A stretch of DNA of 21,452 nucleotides from a virus: the IMG/VR virus record IMGVR_UViG_3300008116_000434, positions 1-21,452 of that record; one strand, 5' to 3'. Below the pieces are notes generated by a model. That model worked only from the letters and a program-made list of their open reading frames with translations. It did no database searches and was not told where the DNA came from. Both the position numbers and the translations under genes were made by a program. Shown here piece after piece: positions 5,711-12,459 of this stretch (position 1 is the stretch's first letter; every line of letters begins with the position of its first letter).

Positions 5711-5953
5711 CTAAAAAGTATTAATTGTTGAACGACTAATTCCTTTTTGATTTCCTTTCTTTATATGTTTTAAAAGATCACGGAAACCTTGGTCAGGTTT
5801 GCCCATGCCCCTACCAGAATGAATCATTGGAGCACCATTTACAAGTTGAGATATATGAGGGTTTTCTTGTAGATACGCATCAAGTTCAGATATTGACATA
5901 AAGTTTTCATACTCTTCGCCAGTATCATTATTAAGAAAGCGATATGTGGGCAT
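5711..5953 (-). CDS. Conserved phage protein, FmdB-like N-terminus without zinc ligands (80 aa)
   Basis: Begins MPTYRFLNNDTGEEYENFMS followed by SELDAYLQENPHISQLVNGAPM and ends KKGNQKGISRSTINTF. The MPTYRF start and following β-hairpin resemble FmdB-type zinc-ribbon regulators, but no cysteine is present, so no zinc site. I recall similar proteins in T4-like cyanophages. A longer frame exists upstream, but the ATG at 5953 has GGAGG four bases before it and sits right after the stop of the upstream gene, so it is chosen. Confidence 0.75.
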   Translation of the reverse strand: MPTYRFLNNDTGEEYENFMSISELDAYLQENPHISQLVNGAPMIHSGRGMGKPDQGFRDLLKHIKKGNQKGISRSTINTF

Positions 5954-5954
5954 T

Positions 5955-6155
5955 TTACCTCCACATATCGTCTGATACATCATCGATGAAGTCCTGATCT
6001 TCATCTTCGATCAAAGCGGAAATATCCTTTGTTCGTAAAGCACGTTCAACACGCTTTGCCTTACGCTTGTTTTCCTTCTCACGAGGATCATCGTGATATT
6101 CGTCGTGATCTGAATAATCGTTCTTCTTGAACTTCTTTAGTGCTGATTTACTCAT
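5955..6155 (-). CDS. Small highly charged protein (66 aa)
   Basis: Lys/Arg-rich N-terminal half (SALKKFKKND; KENKRKAKRVERALRTKD) and an acidic C-terminus (IEDEDQDFIDDVSDDMWR). No domain recognised; such bipolar peptides often bind nucleic acid or a basic partner, which is only inference. Its start lies inside the 3' end of the upstream gene (8-base overlap), with AGGA seven bases before the ATG. Its final codons ATG TGG AGG TAA supply the GGAGG ribosome site for the gene at 5953. Confidence 0.65.
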   Translation of the reverse strand: MSKSALKKFKKNDYSDHDEYHDDPREKENKRKAKRVERALRTKDISALIEDEDQDFIDDVSDDMWR

Positions 6156-6564
6156 TGATTAGTCCTGGATATGCCTCTTGAATTAGTGCCTTTGTTAATC
6201 CCTTATAGGGAAGTTTTTTATCCCTAATTGCTATAATCAATTTAGCATCATTAGGGTGTATTGTTTCTAGAAACGTTATATATAACATCTCTCTTTTAAA
6301 TGGAGTAAGATTTGGATTACCTCCTTTTAGAAAAAGATAAATCCTTCTTGCCTCTGTATAAAGCATACCATGTGAATCTGGAAATTCAGATGGTTTATAT
6401 GGTGGTTCGCCAGGTGGCAACTCCCATTCAAACTGTGGTTCATAGGTATACTTTAATATCTGTCCTAAAACAGGATTAAAATTATTTCTAAGATAATCTA
6501 ATTTATCTTGTTTTTTTGAAATCTTAGATGCATTTTCTAAAATTTCTGATATTCCTAGTCTCAT
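6148..6564 (-). CDS. DUF6433-like conserved phage protein (138 aa)
   Basis: N-terminal helix MRLGISEILENASKISKKQDK, a proline-rich central loop (ELPPGEPPYKPSEFPDS), then PNLTPFKREMLYITFLETIHPNDAKLIIAIRDKKLPYKGLTKALIQEAYPGLI. The last block (LTP.KRE..F...LE..HP.DA.L....KDKK....GLTK..V.EA.PGLI) is, as I remember, the signature of a family of unknown function common in T4-like cyanophages, close to Pfam DUF6433. GAGGTTAAC precedes the ATG. It lies directly after the RNase H gene, with a 7-base gap. Confidence 0.7.
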   Translation of the reverse strand: MRLGISEILENASKISKKQDKLDYLRNNFNPVLGQILKYTYEPQFEWELPPGEPPYKPSEFPDSHGMLYTEARRIYLFLKGGNPNLTPFKREMLYITFLETIHPNDAKLIIAIRDKKLPYKGLTKALIQEAYPGLINE

Positions 6565-6571
6565 GTTAACC

Positions 6572-7435
6572 TCAAAAATCGTTAATGTTTTCCATCAAAG
6601 TTTTCAATCTATGTTTCACAAAATAGTTAAAAATTTGATTTGTTGGTTTATTAGCATTATTTTCATACTCATTCATAATAATGTCTCGTAACTGTTGAGG
6701 TATGTTTCTAAGATCAATCAAAATAGAATTTCTATTATAATTTCTTTTCAACATTTCACTTTCAAAAAGTTCTGGTTCAGTATTTAGATAATAATCTATC
6801 TTTTTTTGTGTTAGCGATTTTTGTCTTTCGCCCACTACAAAACAATTATCATTAGACAAGAAATTTGGAATCCCATCACCAACATCACCCCTTAAGATAT
6901 GTTCTTTAAGGAAAGAAGTTGGCGCATGATGAGTCACGAACTTTTTCTTTACAGGATCGTATTGGTCTACATTGTGATAATTATGTAATTGAATAAAATC
7001 TTTATCACCAGACAAAATAAGAATTTTTTCTCCAGTATTAAATCCTTCAATACCATGATTAAATACTAATGTAGCAATAATATCGTCTGCTTCAGCAGTC
7101 TCGACATGCAAAACACGATATGGAAAAAAATCATTCAATTCTTGTCTGATCTTATTCAGACATTCAAAAATCTCATTCCAATTTAGTTCTGATTCTTTTC
7201 TTGTCTTTTTTCTATTAGCTTTATAATAGGGGAAAATATCCTTGCGCCAACAATTTTTATGATCACAAGCAATAACAAGTTCACCATACTCATTTGAGAA
7301 CTTGTTTTTCAAAGACCTGATAGAATTGAGGACCATATGACGAACCATATTTTCCTCAACCTTTGCATTCGTATGATTTCCAATCTGTGCCATTAAATTG
7401 GCAATCATAACTTGATTTAAATCAAGAATAATAAT
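6572..7435 (-). CDS. rnh: T4-type RNase H / FEN1-like 5' nuclease (287 aa, ATT start proposed)
   Basis: Flap endonuclease fold related to T4 RNase H, which removes RNA primers and 5' flaps during lagging-strand synthesis. Motifs: WRKDIFPYYKANRKKTR (helical arch), ETAEADDIIATLV, LILSGDKDFIQLHNYHNVDQYDP, and GDVGDGIPN near the H3TH region. The ATG at 7408 would miss the first catalytic aspartate. Reading upstream in frame gives ATT ATT ATT CTT GAT (I-I-I-L-D-LNQV), matching the usual MI(I/L)(L/I)D start of the family. GGAG (7446-7443) stands seven bases before the ATT at 7435, and an in-frame TGA closes the frame just above. I therefore propose ATT at 7435 as the start. T4 RNase H is 305 aa. 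Confidence 0.85.
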   Translation of the reverse strand: MIILDLNQVMIANLMAQIGNHTNAKVEENMVRHMVLNSIRSLKNKFSNEYGELVIACDHKNCWRKDIFPYYKANRKKTRKESELNWNEIFECLNKIRQELNDFFPYRVLHVETAEADDIIATLVFNHGIEGFNTGEKILILSGDKDFIQLHNYHNVDQYDPVKKKFVTHHAPTSFLKEHILRGDVGDGIPNFLSNDNCFVVGERQKSLTQKKIDYYLNTEPELFESEMLKRNYNRNSILIDLRNIPQQLRDIIMNEYENNANKPTNQIFNYFVKHRLKTLMENINDF

Positions 7436-7452
7436 GTTACTTCTCCATCATA

Positions 7453-7842
7453 TTAATTTTCAGATTCAACTTCATCTTTTTTGTCAACAAGTTCTAATTC
7501 TATCTTATCTACGATAGAAAGTAAACCGTCTTCTTCTATTTTAAACAGATTTTGTGAAAGTTTTTGAAAAGGATGATCTAAACCATAGTATTTACATAGA
7601 ATAGCTCTGATTGCCTCTACAAGAAATGCGCTTTCTTTTAAAGATTCATCACTATCGTCATCCTCAAAAATATCAAACCCTGCCAAACTGATATGTTGAA
7701 AAAGAATTGGAGCAACTAAAGATACCGTCTCTTGAATATGTGTATATTTAAAAGTATCTAAATTATCTTTGATGTCTTGCTCAGTAGGTGATACTCTACC
7801 ACCTACTTTTTCTCTTGGGAAAATTATTACGTTGTCCGACAT
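7453..7842 (-). CDS. Conserved acidic phage protein (129 aa)
   Basis: Begins MSDNVIIFPREKVGGRVSPT. A central HIQETVSLVAPILFQHISLAGF and a block ESAFLVEAIRAILCKYYGLDHPFQKLSQNLF follow, with a very acidic tail. I recall similar proteins in T4-like cyanophages, without known function. AAAGGAGA precedes the ATG. The leader holds a late promoter (7880-7873), a perfect palindrome and a distant CTCCTT that can pair with the ribosome site, so expression is probably late. The gene lies just upstream of RNase H. Confidence 0.72.
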   Translation of the reverse strand: MSDNVIIFPREKVGGRVSPTEQDIKDNLDTFKYTHIQETVSLVAPILFQHISLAGFDIFEDDDSDESLKESAFLVEAIRAILCKYYGLDHPFQKLSQNLFKIEEDGLLSIVDKIELELVDKKDEVESEN

Positions 7843-7846
7843 TTTT

Positions 7847-7888
7847 CTCCTTTATCGGTAATACCGATATACTATTTATATCAAGGAG
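7847..7888 (-). promoter_or_regulatory. Leader with anti-SD, late promoter, palindrome and SD
   Basis: In transcript order: CTCCTT (7888-7883), late promoter TATAAATA (7880-7873), palindrome TATCGGTA-T-TACCGATA (7869-7853), SD AAGGAG (7852-7847). CTCCTT is an exact 6-base complement of the SD, and the palindrome hairpin would bring them together. A transcript starting at the late promoter lacks CTCCTT, so its SD stays free. Confidence 0.55.
7873..7880 (-). promoter_or_regulatory. T4-type late promoter
   Basis: TATAAATA on the minus strand, 30 bases upstream of the ATG at 7842. Exact T4 gp55-sigma consensus; it lies immediately after the stop codon of the glycosyltransferase gene. Confidence 0.7.
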
Positions 7889-8864
7889 TTCTGTAAACAA
7901 ATGAAGGTGTTGGTAATTCCCTTGGTTCATTCACTAAACTCTTAAGTAGTGACTCCCACTGATTCTTTAACATATTCCAATTATAAAATACATCCATATA
8001 TGACTTCTGCGTTAGAAGTTTATTCTTGTATTCTTCTTCTGGTAATGACTTGATATTATCAATAACATCCTTAAGAATTGAATAAAACAATGATGCATGT
8101 GTCTGAACATCTTCATTCCACTGATACATATATGTCCAATTAGAAGCAGTCTCGTATAATGCCCCATAATTTGGATGAACACAAATGTTTCCTGCGCTCA
8201 TCGCTTCCATTAGACATAGACATGATGTCTCCTGCCAAATAGATGGATATGCGAAAATATGAGAATTCTGATATGCTTTTCTTACTTCTTCATTAGATAC
8301 AGAACCATAATAATTGATCTTTGGATGGTCCTCAAGAAGTTTAAACAATTCTTGATATGGTGTATCTCTTTCACCCCAACCATACAACTTAAACGAAGAA
8401 TATACATCTAGTTCGATGTCATCTCTTTCCTTCGAAAGACGATCAAATACAGCGTATAAAATATTCAAACCTCTATGTGGTGTTGAAGTATAGATCATTT
8501 TAATCTTATCACGTGGCTTGTCAATCAATTCAATTGGTTCTACACCATTATGAATAACAACACATTTTGACCATGGAATATTATATCTTTCAATATAACC
8601 ACGCATCTGCCAATGAGATGAAAAAATTAACTTATTAAACTTTTCCCAACCACCATTAGCTAAATGTTCTGATGCTGGATCACCAGCCAAATCTTGTAGC
8701 CATAGAAGTCTTACATGCTTATCCGATAATTCTTCTGTTACTCGTGAAACAAAAATCTGAAAATTTTCTAACAAATCCTTGTCAACAGAATTCATTAACT
8801 TATACTTCATAATTTCAGTACCACCCATGGCATTCTTTGCCATATCATCAACTGCAAAAGGCAT
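7881..8864 (-). CDS. GT4-like glycosyltransferase (327 aa)
   Basis: GT-B fold family 4 glycosyltransferase. N-terminal MGGTEIM (residues 13-19), then FSSHWQMRGYIERYNIP and VVIHNGVEP (102-110), the linker/UDP-binding region. The donor-binding EX7E motif is E212-TSCLCLM-E220 in YPSIWQETSCLCLMEAMSAG. The N-terminal acceptor domain is shorter than usual, and the annotated N-terminus starts within the nucleotide-fold approach. It probably transfers a sugar to a phage DNA base, virion protein or host glycan. It lies 12 bases after the sugar-nucleotide dehydratase gene, suggesting that the two form a small glycan pathway. AAGGAGA precedes the ATG. Confidence 0.85.
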   Translation of the reverse strand: MPFAVDDMAKNAMGGTEIMKYKLMNSVDKDLLENFQIFVSRVTEELSDKHVRLLWLQDLAGDPASEHLANGGWEKFNKLIFSSHWQMRGYIERYNIPWSKCVVIHNGVEPIELIDKPRDKIKMIYTSTPHRGLNILYAVFDRLSKERDDIELDVYSSFKLYGWGERDTPYQELFKLLEDHPKINYYGSVSNEEVRKAYQNSHIFAYPSIWQETSCLCLMEAMSAGNICVHPNYGALYETASNWTYMYQWNEDVQTHASLFYSILKDVIDNIKSLPEEEYKNKLLTQKSYMDVFYNWNMLKNQWESLLKSLVNEPRELPTPSFVYRTP

Positions 8865-8876
8865 TATATTTTCTCC

Positions 8877-9893
8877 TTACTTCAACCAAATTGGGTTATC
8901 AAAATACCACTTAGCCACTCTTGGAATATTATCAGAAACATTATACTTCTCACTCCATCCCAAACTACGTAGATAGTCACCGGAAATTAAATATTTAAAA
9001 TCATGTCCTGGTCTATCAATATTAGGATCAATAAGATCATATTCAAGTGGAACCCCTGTTCCCTGACTAATTAATTTAGCAACATATAAATTATCTAAAC
9101 TATCAGTAGCAGCAATATTAAACTTCGGACACTTACCACCATAATGGGGGTACTCTGGTTTAACATCTTTTAGATTTAAAATGAATAGTAAAGCAGACGC
9201 AACATCCTTGGCATAAAGATACGATCTTCCACCAATATTACCTGTATGACTATCGTAATGAATTGTCAACCTTTCATTATTGATCATCTTCTTTAATGAA
9301 AGAGGAATATATTTTTCTGTGGCCTGTCTTTCACCATACACATTCATTGTGTGTGTAATATATAGAGGAATTTTATACGTGTTTTCAAAAGCTACACACA
9401 TTTCCTCTGCTGCTGCTTTTGAAGCAGAATAAGGATTTGTAGCATTGTATCTATCATATTCAGTAAAATATGTAGCATCATCGATAGCAGGACCAAATAC
9501 TTCATCTGTAGAAAAGTAGATAAATCTAATTAAATTAGGAACAGTTTTAGCATACTCTAAAAGATTTACTGTACCAATAACATTACTCTCTACAAATTCC
9601 ATAGGATTGACAATAGAACGAGTAACATGAGATGCTGCTGCCAAATGAAGAATTATATCAACGTTTCCAATCATTTTGGAAACTTGTTCGTTGATTGGTG
9701 CTTTCAAATCATGAAAGACAGAACGGACTCTTTTCTTATCTGGTCTGTCTTTCATGATGTCGCTAAGTCTATTAAGATTGCCAGAAAAATCTAATCTATC
9801 TAAACTTATAACATTCCAATCTGTATTATCTAATATATATTCAATAACATGATGCCCGATAAATCCGGCACCACCAGTCACTAAAACATTCAT
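8877..9893 (-). CDS. dTDP-glucose 4,6-dehydratase-like NAD-dependent epimerase/dehydratase (338 aa)
   Basis: Extended short-chain dehydrogenase: Rossmann glycine motif GGAGFIG at residues 7-13, LAAASHV at 84-90, catalytic S/T-D-E (FSTDEVFG: T129, D130, E131) and YSASK (Y155, K159). The Thr-Asp-Glu triad is characteristic of RmlB-type 4,6-dehydratases rather than simple epimerases. Length is normal. It would make a 4-keto-6-deoxy nucleotide sugar from a nucleoside-diphosphate hexose in the cytoplasm. The adjacent glycosyltransferase may use the product. The substrate (dTDP-, UDP- or GDP-sugar) cannot be read from sequence alone. AAAGGTGAA precedes the ATG. Confidence 0.87.
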   Translation of the reverse strand: MNVLVTGGAGFIGHHVIEYILDNTDWNVISLDRLDFSGNLNRLSDIMKDRPDKKRVRSVFHDLKAPINEQVSKMIGNVDIILHLAAASHVTRSIVNPMEFVESNVIGTVNLLEYAKTVPNLIRFIYFSTDEVFGPAIDDATYFTEYDRYNATNPYSASKAAAEEMCVAFENTYKIPLYITHTMNVYGERQATEKYIPLSLKKMINNERLTIHYDSHTGNIGGRSYLYAKDVASALLFILNLKDVKPEYPHYGGKCPKFNIAATDSLDNLYVAKLISQGTGVPLEYDLIDPNIDRPGHDFKYLISGDYLRSLGWSEKYNVSDNIPRVAKWYFDNPIWLK

Positions 9894-9903
9894 ATGTTCA
9901 CCT

Positions 9904-10260
9904 TTATGCTTGTCTTGTTAGATATGTTTTCTTTACAGAAGATGCTTTGAAATAGGTTTTTACTAGATTAACAACAACTTCAATATCATAAGGTTTACAA
10001 GAAAAAACATCAAGATATACTGCATCAGATTCATTCACGAAATGACCACAGATATTAGATGTTTCAATTAATTGTACCAAAGAATAACCGGCTTTATTAC
10101 CTGAACCAAAATTAACAATTTGTGGTTCGCCGTAAGCAACCATATCAATATCTCTAACTAGTTGCTTAGTGAAATTATAAATTGTTTCATGACTTGTAAT
10201 CGCTTCATGATCACAACCAGAACAATCCAAAGCTAAATGATATCCCCAATAATCAGACAT
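9904..10260 (-). CDS. speD: S-adenosylmethionine decarboxylase homologue (SpeD-type, 118 aa)
   Basis: Prokaryotic class 1b-type AdoMetDC: GYHLALDCSGCD at the N-terminus, the self-cleavage region LIETSNICGHFVNESDAVYLDVFSCKP (residues 64-90) with S68 as the expected pyruvoyl serine, H73, and C88 as the expected proton donor. The usual E-S-H around the cleavage serine is T-S-N here. Length matches bacterial SpeD proenzymes. The canonical product is decarboxylated AdoMet for spermidine synthesis, but some virus-encoded homologues are reported to have changed substrate, so the activity is uncertain. No spermidine synthase is in the window. AAGGAG precedes the start by ten bases. Confidence 0.85.
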   Translation of the reverse strand: MSDYWGYHLALDCSGCDHEAITSHETIYNFTKQLVRDIDMVAYGEPQIVNFGSGNKAGYSLVQLIETSNICGHFVNESDAVYLDVFSCKPYDIEVVVNLVKTYFKASSVKKTYLTRQA

Positions 10261-10286
10261 TCTATTTAAACTCCTTATGATGAAAT

Positions 10287-10309
10287 ATAAGATAACATAT
10301 TTATCTTAT
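10287..10309 (-). promoter_or_regulatory. Hairpin with late-promoter-like GATAAATA upstream of speD
   Basis: ATAAGATAA (10287-10295) and TTATCTTAT (10301-10309) form a perfect 9-bp inverted repeat with a 5-base loop. The minus strand within it reads GATAAATA (10305-10298), one base off the T4 late consensus. It overlaps the TAA of the upstream gene (10308-10306). It could be a late promoter, an mRNA-stabilising hairpin or both; there is no U-run to make it a terminator. Confidence 0.4.
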
Positions 10310-10566
10310 AATACATCGACAATTTGAACATACTCAACATCTGAAATATTGAATGTAAACCACCCGCCTTGTCCATTAACATTAAACGCTGCAATATTCT
10401 CTGGATTAGTATTATGATATTCTTCTACATCTTTTTGTTCAGCGATGTATGTTGATGGTAATAGCTGCTTCTTTAATGAAGCTCTGATAACATCACCAGA
10501 AACCATTCTAAGTTCAATAATATTGTTTTTTAAATCCTTTAAAAGGTCATCTCTTACGTATGTCAT
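10306..10566 (-). CDS. SH3-like (DUF2693-type) small phage protein (86 aa)
   Basis: Begins MTYVRDDLLKDLKNNIIELR, then MVSGDVIRASLKKQLLPSTY and a C-terminal GGWFTFNISDVEYVQIVDVL. The pattern of a short N-terminal helix, a GDVI strand and a closing W.F...DVE.VQ strand resembles phage proteins assigned to DUF2693 with an SH3-like β-barrel, from memory. Role unknown. GGAG precedes the ATG by six bases. It follows the glutaredoxin gene closely in the same transcript. Confidence 0.65.
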   Translation of the reverse strand: MTYVRDDLLKDLKNNIIELRMVSGDVIRASLKKQLLPSTYIAEQKDVEEYHNTNPENIAAFNVNGQGGWFTFNISDVEYVQIVDVL

Positions 10567-10569
10567 GTC

Positions 10570-10827
10570 TCACTCCACTAAAAATGTTTTACCAATGTTT
10601 TCTCGTTCTTCGAAAATTCTCTGTTCTAGCTGTTCATAACCACCAACAAACTCACCGTTTATAACAACAATAGGGTATGACTTAGCAAAAGGGAATCTAC
10701 TGACAACTTCATCTCTCGTAAGATCAACATCAACCGTAAATGACGAATAATTCGCTTTTACAGAATTTAGAATTGTTTTAGCCTTTTCACAATGTGCACA
10801 ACCGCTTTTAGTATAAATTTCAATCAT
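10570..10827 (-). CDS. Glutaredoxin (85 aa)
   Basis: Thioredoxin-fold glutaredoxin: active site C10-A-H-C13 in TKSGCAHCEKAK, cis-proline loop YPIVVING (P52) and GGYEQL (62-67) for glutathione binding. Length fits small phage glutaredoxins such as T4 NrdC. The expected job is to reduce the ribonucleotide reductase large subunit, whose gene (18453-20714) is in the same window and ends in a CDSC shuttle motif. The ATG overlaps the end of the 37-aa gene, so it is coupled to it under the promoter at 10945. Confidence 0.93.
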   Translation of the reverse strand: MIEIYTKSGCAHCEKAKTILNSVKANYSSFTVDVDLTRDEVVSRFPFAKSYPIVVINGEFVGGYEQLEQRIFEERENIGKTFLVE

Positions 10828-10933
10828 TTAAACGTTCCTTCCAATATTCTTTGATATCTTCTATGTTAGATGGGTCATACCCGTTTACATACATGTCATA
10901 CTGAACCATAAGTTCAAGATCACTGAATTGCAT
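10820..10933 (-). CDS. Small unknown protein (37 aa)
   Basis: MQFSDLELMVQYDMYVNGYD followed by PSNIEDIKEYWKERLND. AGGAGG stands four bases before the ATG, and a good promoter (10973-10945) stands just upstream, so it heads the glutaredoxin transcript. Its stop overlaps the glutaredoxin start by 8 bases. Acidic and helical; no family recognised. Possibly a leader peptide for the redox gene, but the strong ribosome site suggests a real product. Confidence 0.65.
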   Translation of the reverse strand: MQFSDLELMVQYDMYVNGYDPSNIEDIKEYWKERLND

Positions 10934-10944
10934 TATGTCCTCCT

Positions 10945-10973
10945 ATTTTACGCTTGATTTTTAACTTTGTCAA
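10945..10973 (-). promoter_or_regulatory. Sigma-70-like (early) promoter for the glutaredoxin operon
   Basis: TTGACA (10973-10968), 17-base spacer, TAAAAT (10950-10945) on the minus strand, 12 bases before the start of the 37-aa gene. Six bases upstream of its -35 box, a late promoter on the plus strand begins (10980). Confidence 0.72.
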
Positions 10974-10979
10974 CACTGT

Positions 10980-10987
10980 TATAAATA
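10980..10987 (+). promoter_or_regulatory. T4-type late promoter for the SprT-like gene
   Basis: TATAAATA on the plus strand, 29 bases before the ATG at 11017. It is divergent from the early promoter at 10945-10973. Confidence 0.7.
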
Positions 10988-11016
10988 GTATGTATACCAC
11001 CCAAAAGGAGGGTTAA

Positions 11017-11514
11017 ATGATTTTAAAGGTTATAAATAGACCTTCAAAAATCGAAATGAAACTTTTAAGAAAAGCTGCCCATTGGTATGCTGAAAAATTA
11101 TTTTCTACAAGATTAAATAAAAATGTAACGATATATCTAAAATTCACTAAAAATCTTTTGAAAGAACAAAAGAGTTTAGGTTCTTGTATGTGGACAGAGT
11201 ATAATGATAGACCAAAAGAATTTGAAATAGAATTAGATGCGGATTTGTCACAAAAAAACATTTTAAAAACCCTTGCTCATGAAATGGTACATGTTAAACA
11301 ATATGCAACCGGTCAAATGAAAGATTATACTCGCAGTCATCATATTAAATGGGAAGGAAAACTTTTCGAAGATTCAGAATCCCACAATGATGATTATTGG
11401 TTTTATCCATGGGAAATAGAAGCCCATGGAATGGAAATTGGTTTATACGTCTTATTTAGAAAACACTTGAAAAAAGAAAAAGCAGCTAGAGAGAAAGATT
11501 CTCGTCTTGACTAG
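11017..11514 (+). CDS. SprT-like zinc metallopeptidase-like protein (165 aa)
   Basis: Zincin motif HEMVH at residues 88-92 (TLAHEMVHVKQYATGQM), with a third-ligand candidate E in the helix YPWEIEAHGMEIGLY (E133 or E135). SprT-like proteins in T4-type phages have this size, lack a zinc ribbon and have unknown targets; the Spartan relatives cut DNA-crosslinked proteins. One of only two plus-strand genes, behind TATAAATA and a strong AGGAGGG ribosome site, so expected late. Its 3' end overlaps the convergent nucleotidyltransferase gene by 29 bases. Confidence 0.82.
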   Translation: MILKVINRPSKIEMKLLRKAAHWYAEKLFSTRLNKNVTIYLKFTKNLLKEQKSLGSCMWTEYNDRPKEFEIELDADLSQKNILKTLAHEMVHVKQYATGQMKDYTRSHHIKWEGKLFEDSESHNDDYWFYPWEIEAHGMEIGLYVLFRKHLKKEKAAREKDSRLD

Positions 11515-12205
11515 ACTTTTCAAATTTATTTAATTTTTCTAAATAGCCTTTATTTCTTAATTCTTTGAACACTAAATTTTCTAGAGAATATTCACCACCT
11601 CTTTGGATTGCAGAACTTCTCATATCCTTTAATTTATTCTTGAATTGTTTTATATGAGAAACACTAACTTTATTTTTGATCATATGATCAATGACACTCA
11701 TATAATGTTTAACTTTTTGTTTTAATACTGTATCATTACCCAAATTACATTTATTAAATTCTGGCTTCTGAATCCATTCGTCTGTTTTTAATGAATAAAC
11801 ACCTTGTCCTTTAGGAAATGATACTCTATAGTCTTGAGCATATGGTTCAACAGAATAACCGACGATTTTTACATCATGTGTCAATGACCATAAAGTTTTC
11901 TTATCTTGCAAATATTCATCTACTAGTTGTTTATCAGTGCCTATAGAAAGTCTATCAATTATTAAATGGACATCCAAATCTGACTTAGATGTATAATTAA
12001 AATTAGCATTACCACCAGTAAAAATGATGTCTCTGACTAGACTTTTTGGAATCTTAGAAAATTCACGCCATGTATCGATAAATTTTAACAAAGCCTGTTT
12101 GACTTCTGGTTTAATTTTTTCGTTTTCCCAAATTTTTGGGTTCAATACATCATGACATTCTAAAGATATTTTTATTTCTGTTAAATATTGTTTAAAATTT
12201 ACCAT
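11486..12205 (-). CDS. Nucleotidyltransferase-fold phage protein (239 aa)
   Basis: Pol-β-like nucleotidyltransferase signature: IIFTGGNANFNYTSKSDLDVHLIID (residues 60-84), with the G64-G65 pair and metal-binding D76-x-D78. The C-terminal half is helical and basic. Similar stand-alone nucleotidyltransferases occur in T4-like phages; the substrate (protein, RNA or small molecule) is unknown. The start ATG is partly inside a hairpin whose loop holds the ribosome site AAAGGGA, just after a TATAAATA late promoter, so translation is probably limited to late transcripts. Confidence 0.75.
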   Translation of the reverse strand: MVNFKQYLTEIKISLECHDVLNPKIWENEKIKPEVKQALLKFIDTWREFSKIPKSLVRDIIFTGGNANFNYTSKSDLDVHLIIDRLSIGTDKQLVDEYLQDKKTLWSLTHDVKIVGYSVEPYAQDYRVSFPKGQGVYSLKTDEWIQKPEFNKCNLGNDTVLKQKVKHYMSVIDHMIKNKVSVSHIKQFKNKLKDMRSSAIQRGGEYSLENLVFKELRNKGYLEKLNKFEKSSQDENLSL

Positions 12206-12228
12206 TCTAAGCTCCCTTTGCCTAGAAT
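12204..12228 (-). promoter_or_regulatory. Hairpin with ribosome site in its loop, covering the start of the nucleotidyltransferase gene
   Basis: ATTCTAGGC (12228-12220) pairs with GCTTAGAAT (12212-12204), 9 bp including one G·U. The 7-base loop AAAGGGA is the ribosome site, and the stem takes in A and U of the AUG at 12205. The first base of the 5' arm is the last base of the late promoter, so a late transcript would lack most of that arm. Confidence 0.65.
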
Positions 12229-12235
12229 ATTTATA
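12228..12235 (-). promoter_or_regulatory. T4-type late promoter
   Basis: TATAAATA on the minus strand, 22 bases before the ATG at 12205. It includes the stop codon of the upstream membrane-protein gene. Confidence 0.72.
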
Positions 12236-12449
12236 CTTGTGAATAAATTAAACCTGTAACATATATGACAGTTATGACTGCCTGTAAAACTACCAGCGAC
12301 CATTTTCTCCATACATATCCTAAAATTATCCAAGCGAAGTTTCCTATTATACATACCGCAACGTTCAAAGGATAAACATTATATGATGTCAATAGTGAAC
12401 TTATTATTACAAGACCTGTAGCCAACCATTCAAATATCAAAATAAACAT
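12231..12449 (-). CDS. Small membrane protein (72 aa)
   Basis: Three predicted transmembrane segments: about residues 2-20 (ILIFEWLATGLVIISSLL), 30-48 (VAVCIIGNFAWIILGYVW) and 52-70 (SLVVLQAVITVIYVTGLI), separated by a short NVYPLN loop and a basic RK turn. The NVYPLN..IGNF.W...GY.W pattern recalls half-sized SWEET-like or other small phage membrane proteins, but no firm assignment. GGAG lies six bases before the ATG at 12449; an upstream TTG in frame overlaps that site and is less likely. Lies directly after a strong terminator, so its promoter is unclear. Confidence 0.65.
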   Translation of the reverse strand: MFILIFEWLATGLVIISSLLTSYNVYPLNVAVCIIGNFAWIILGYVWRKWSLVVLQAVITVIYVTGLIYSQV

Positions 12450-12459
12450 TAGATACTCC

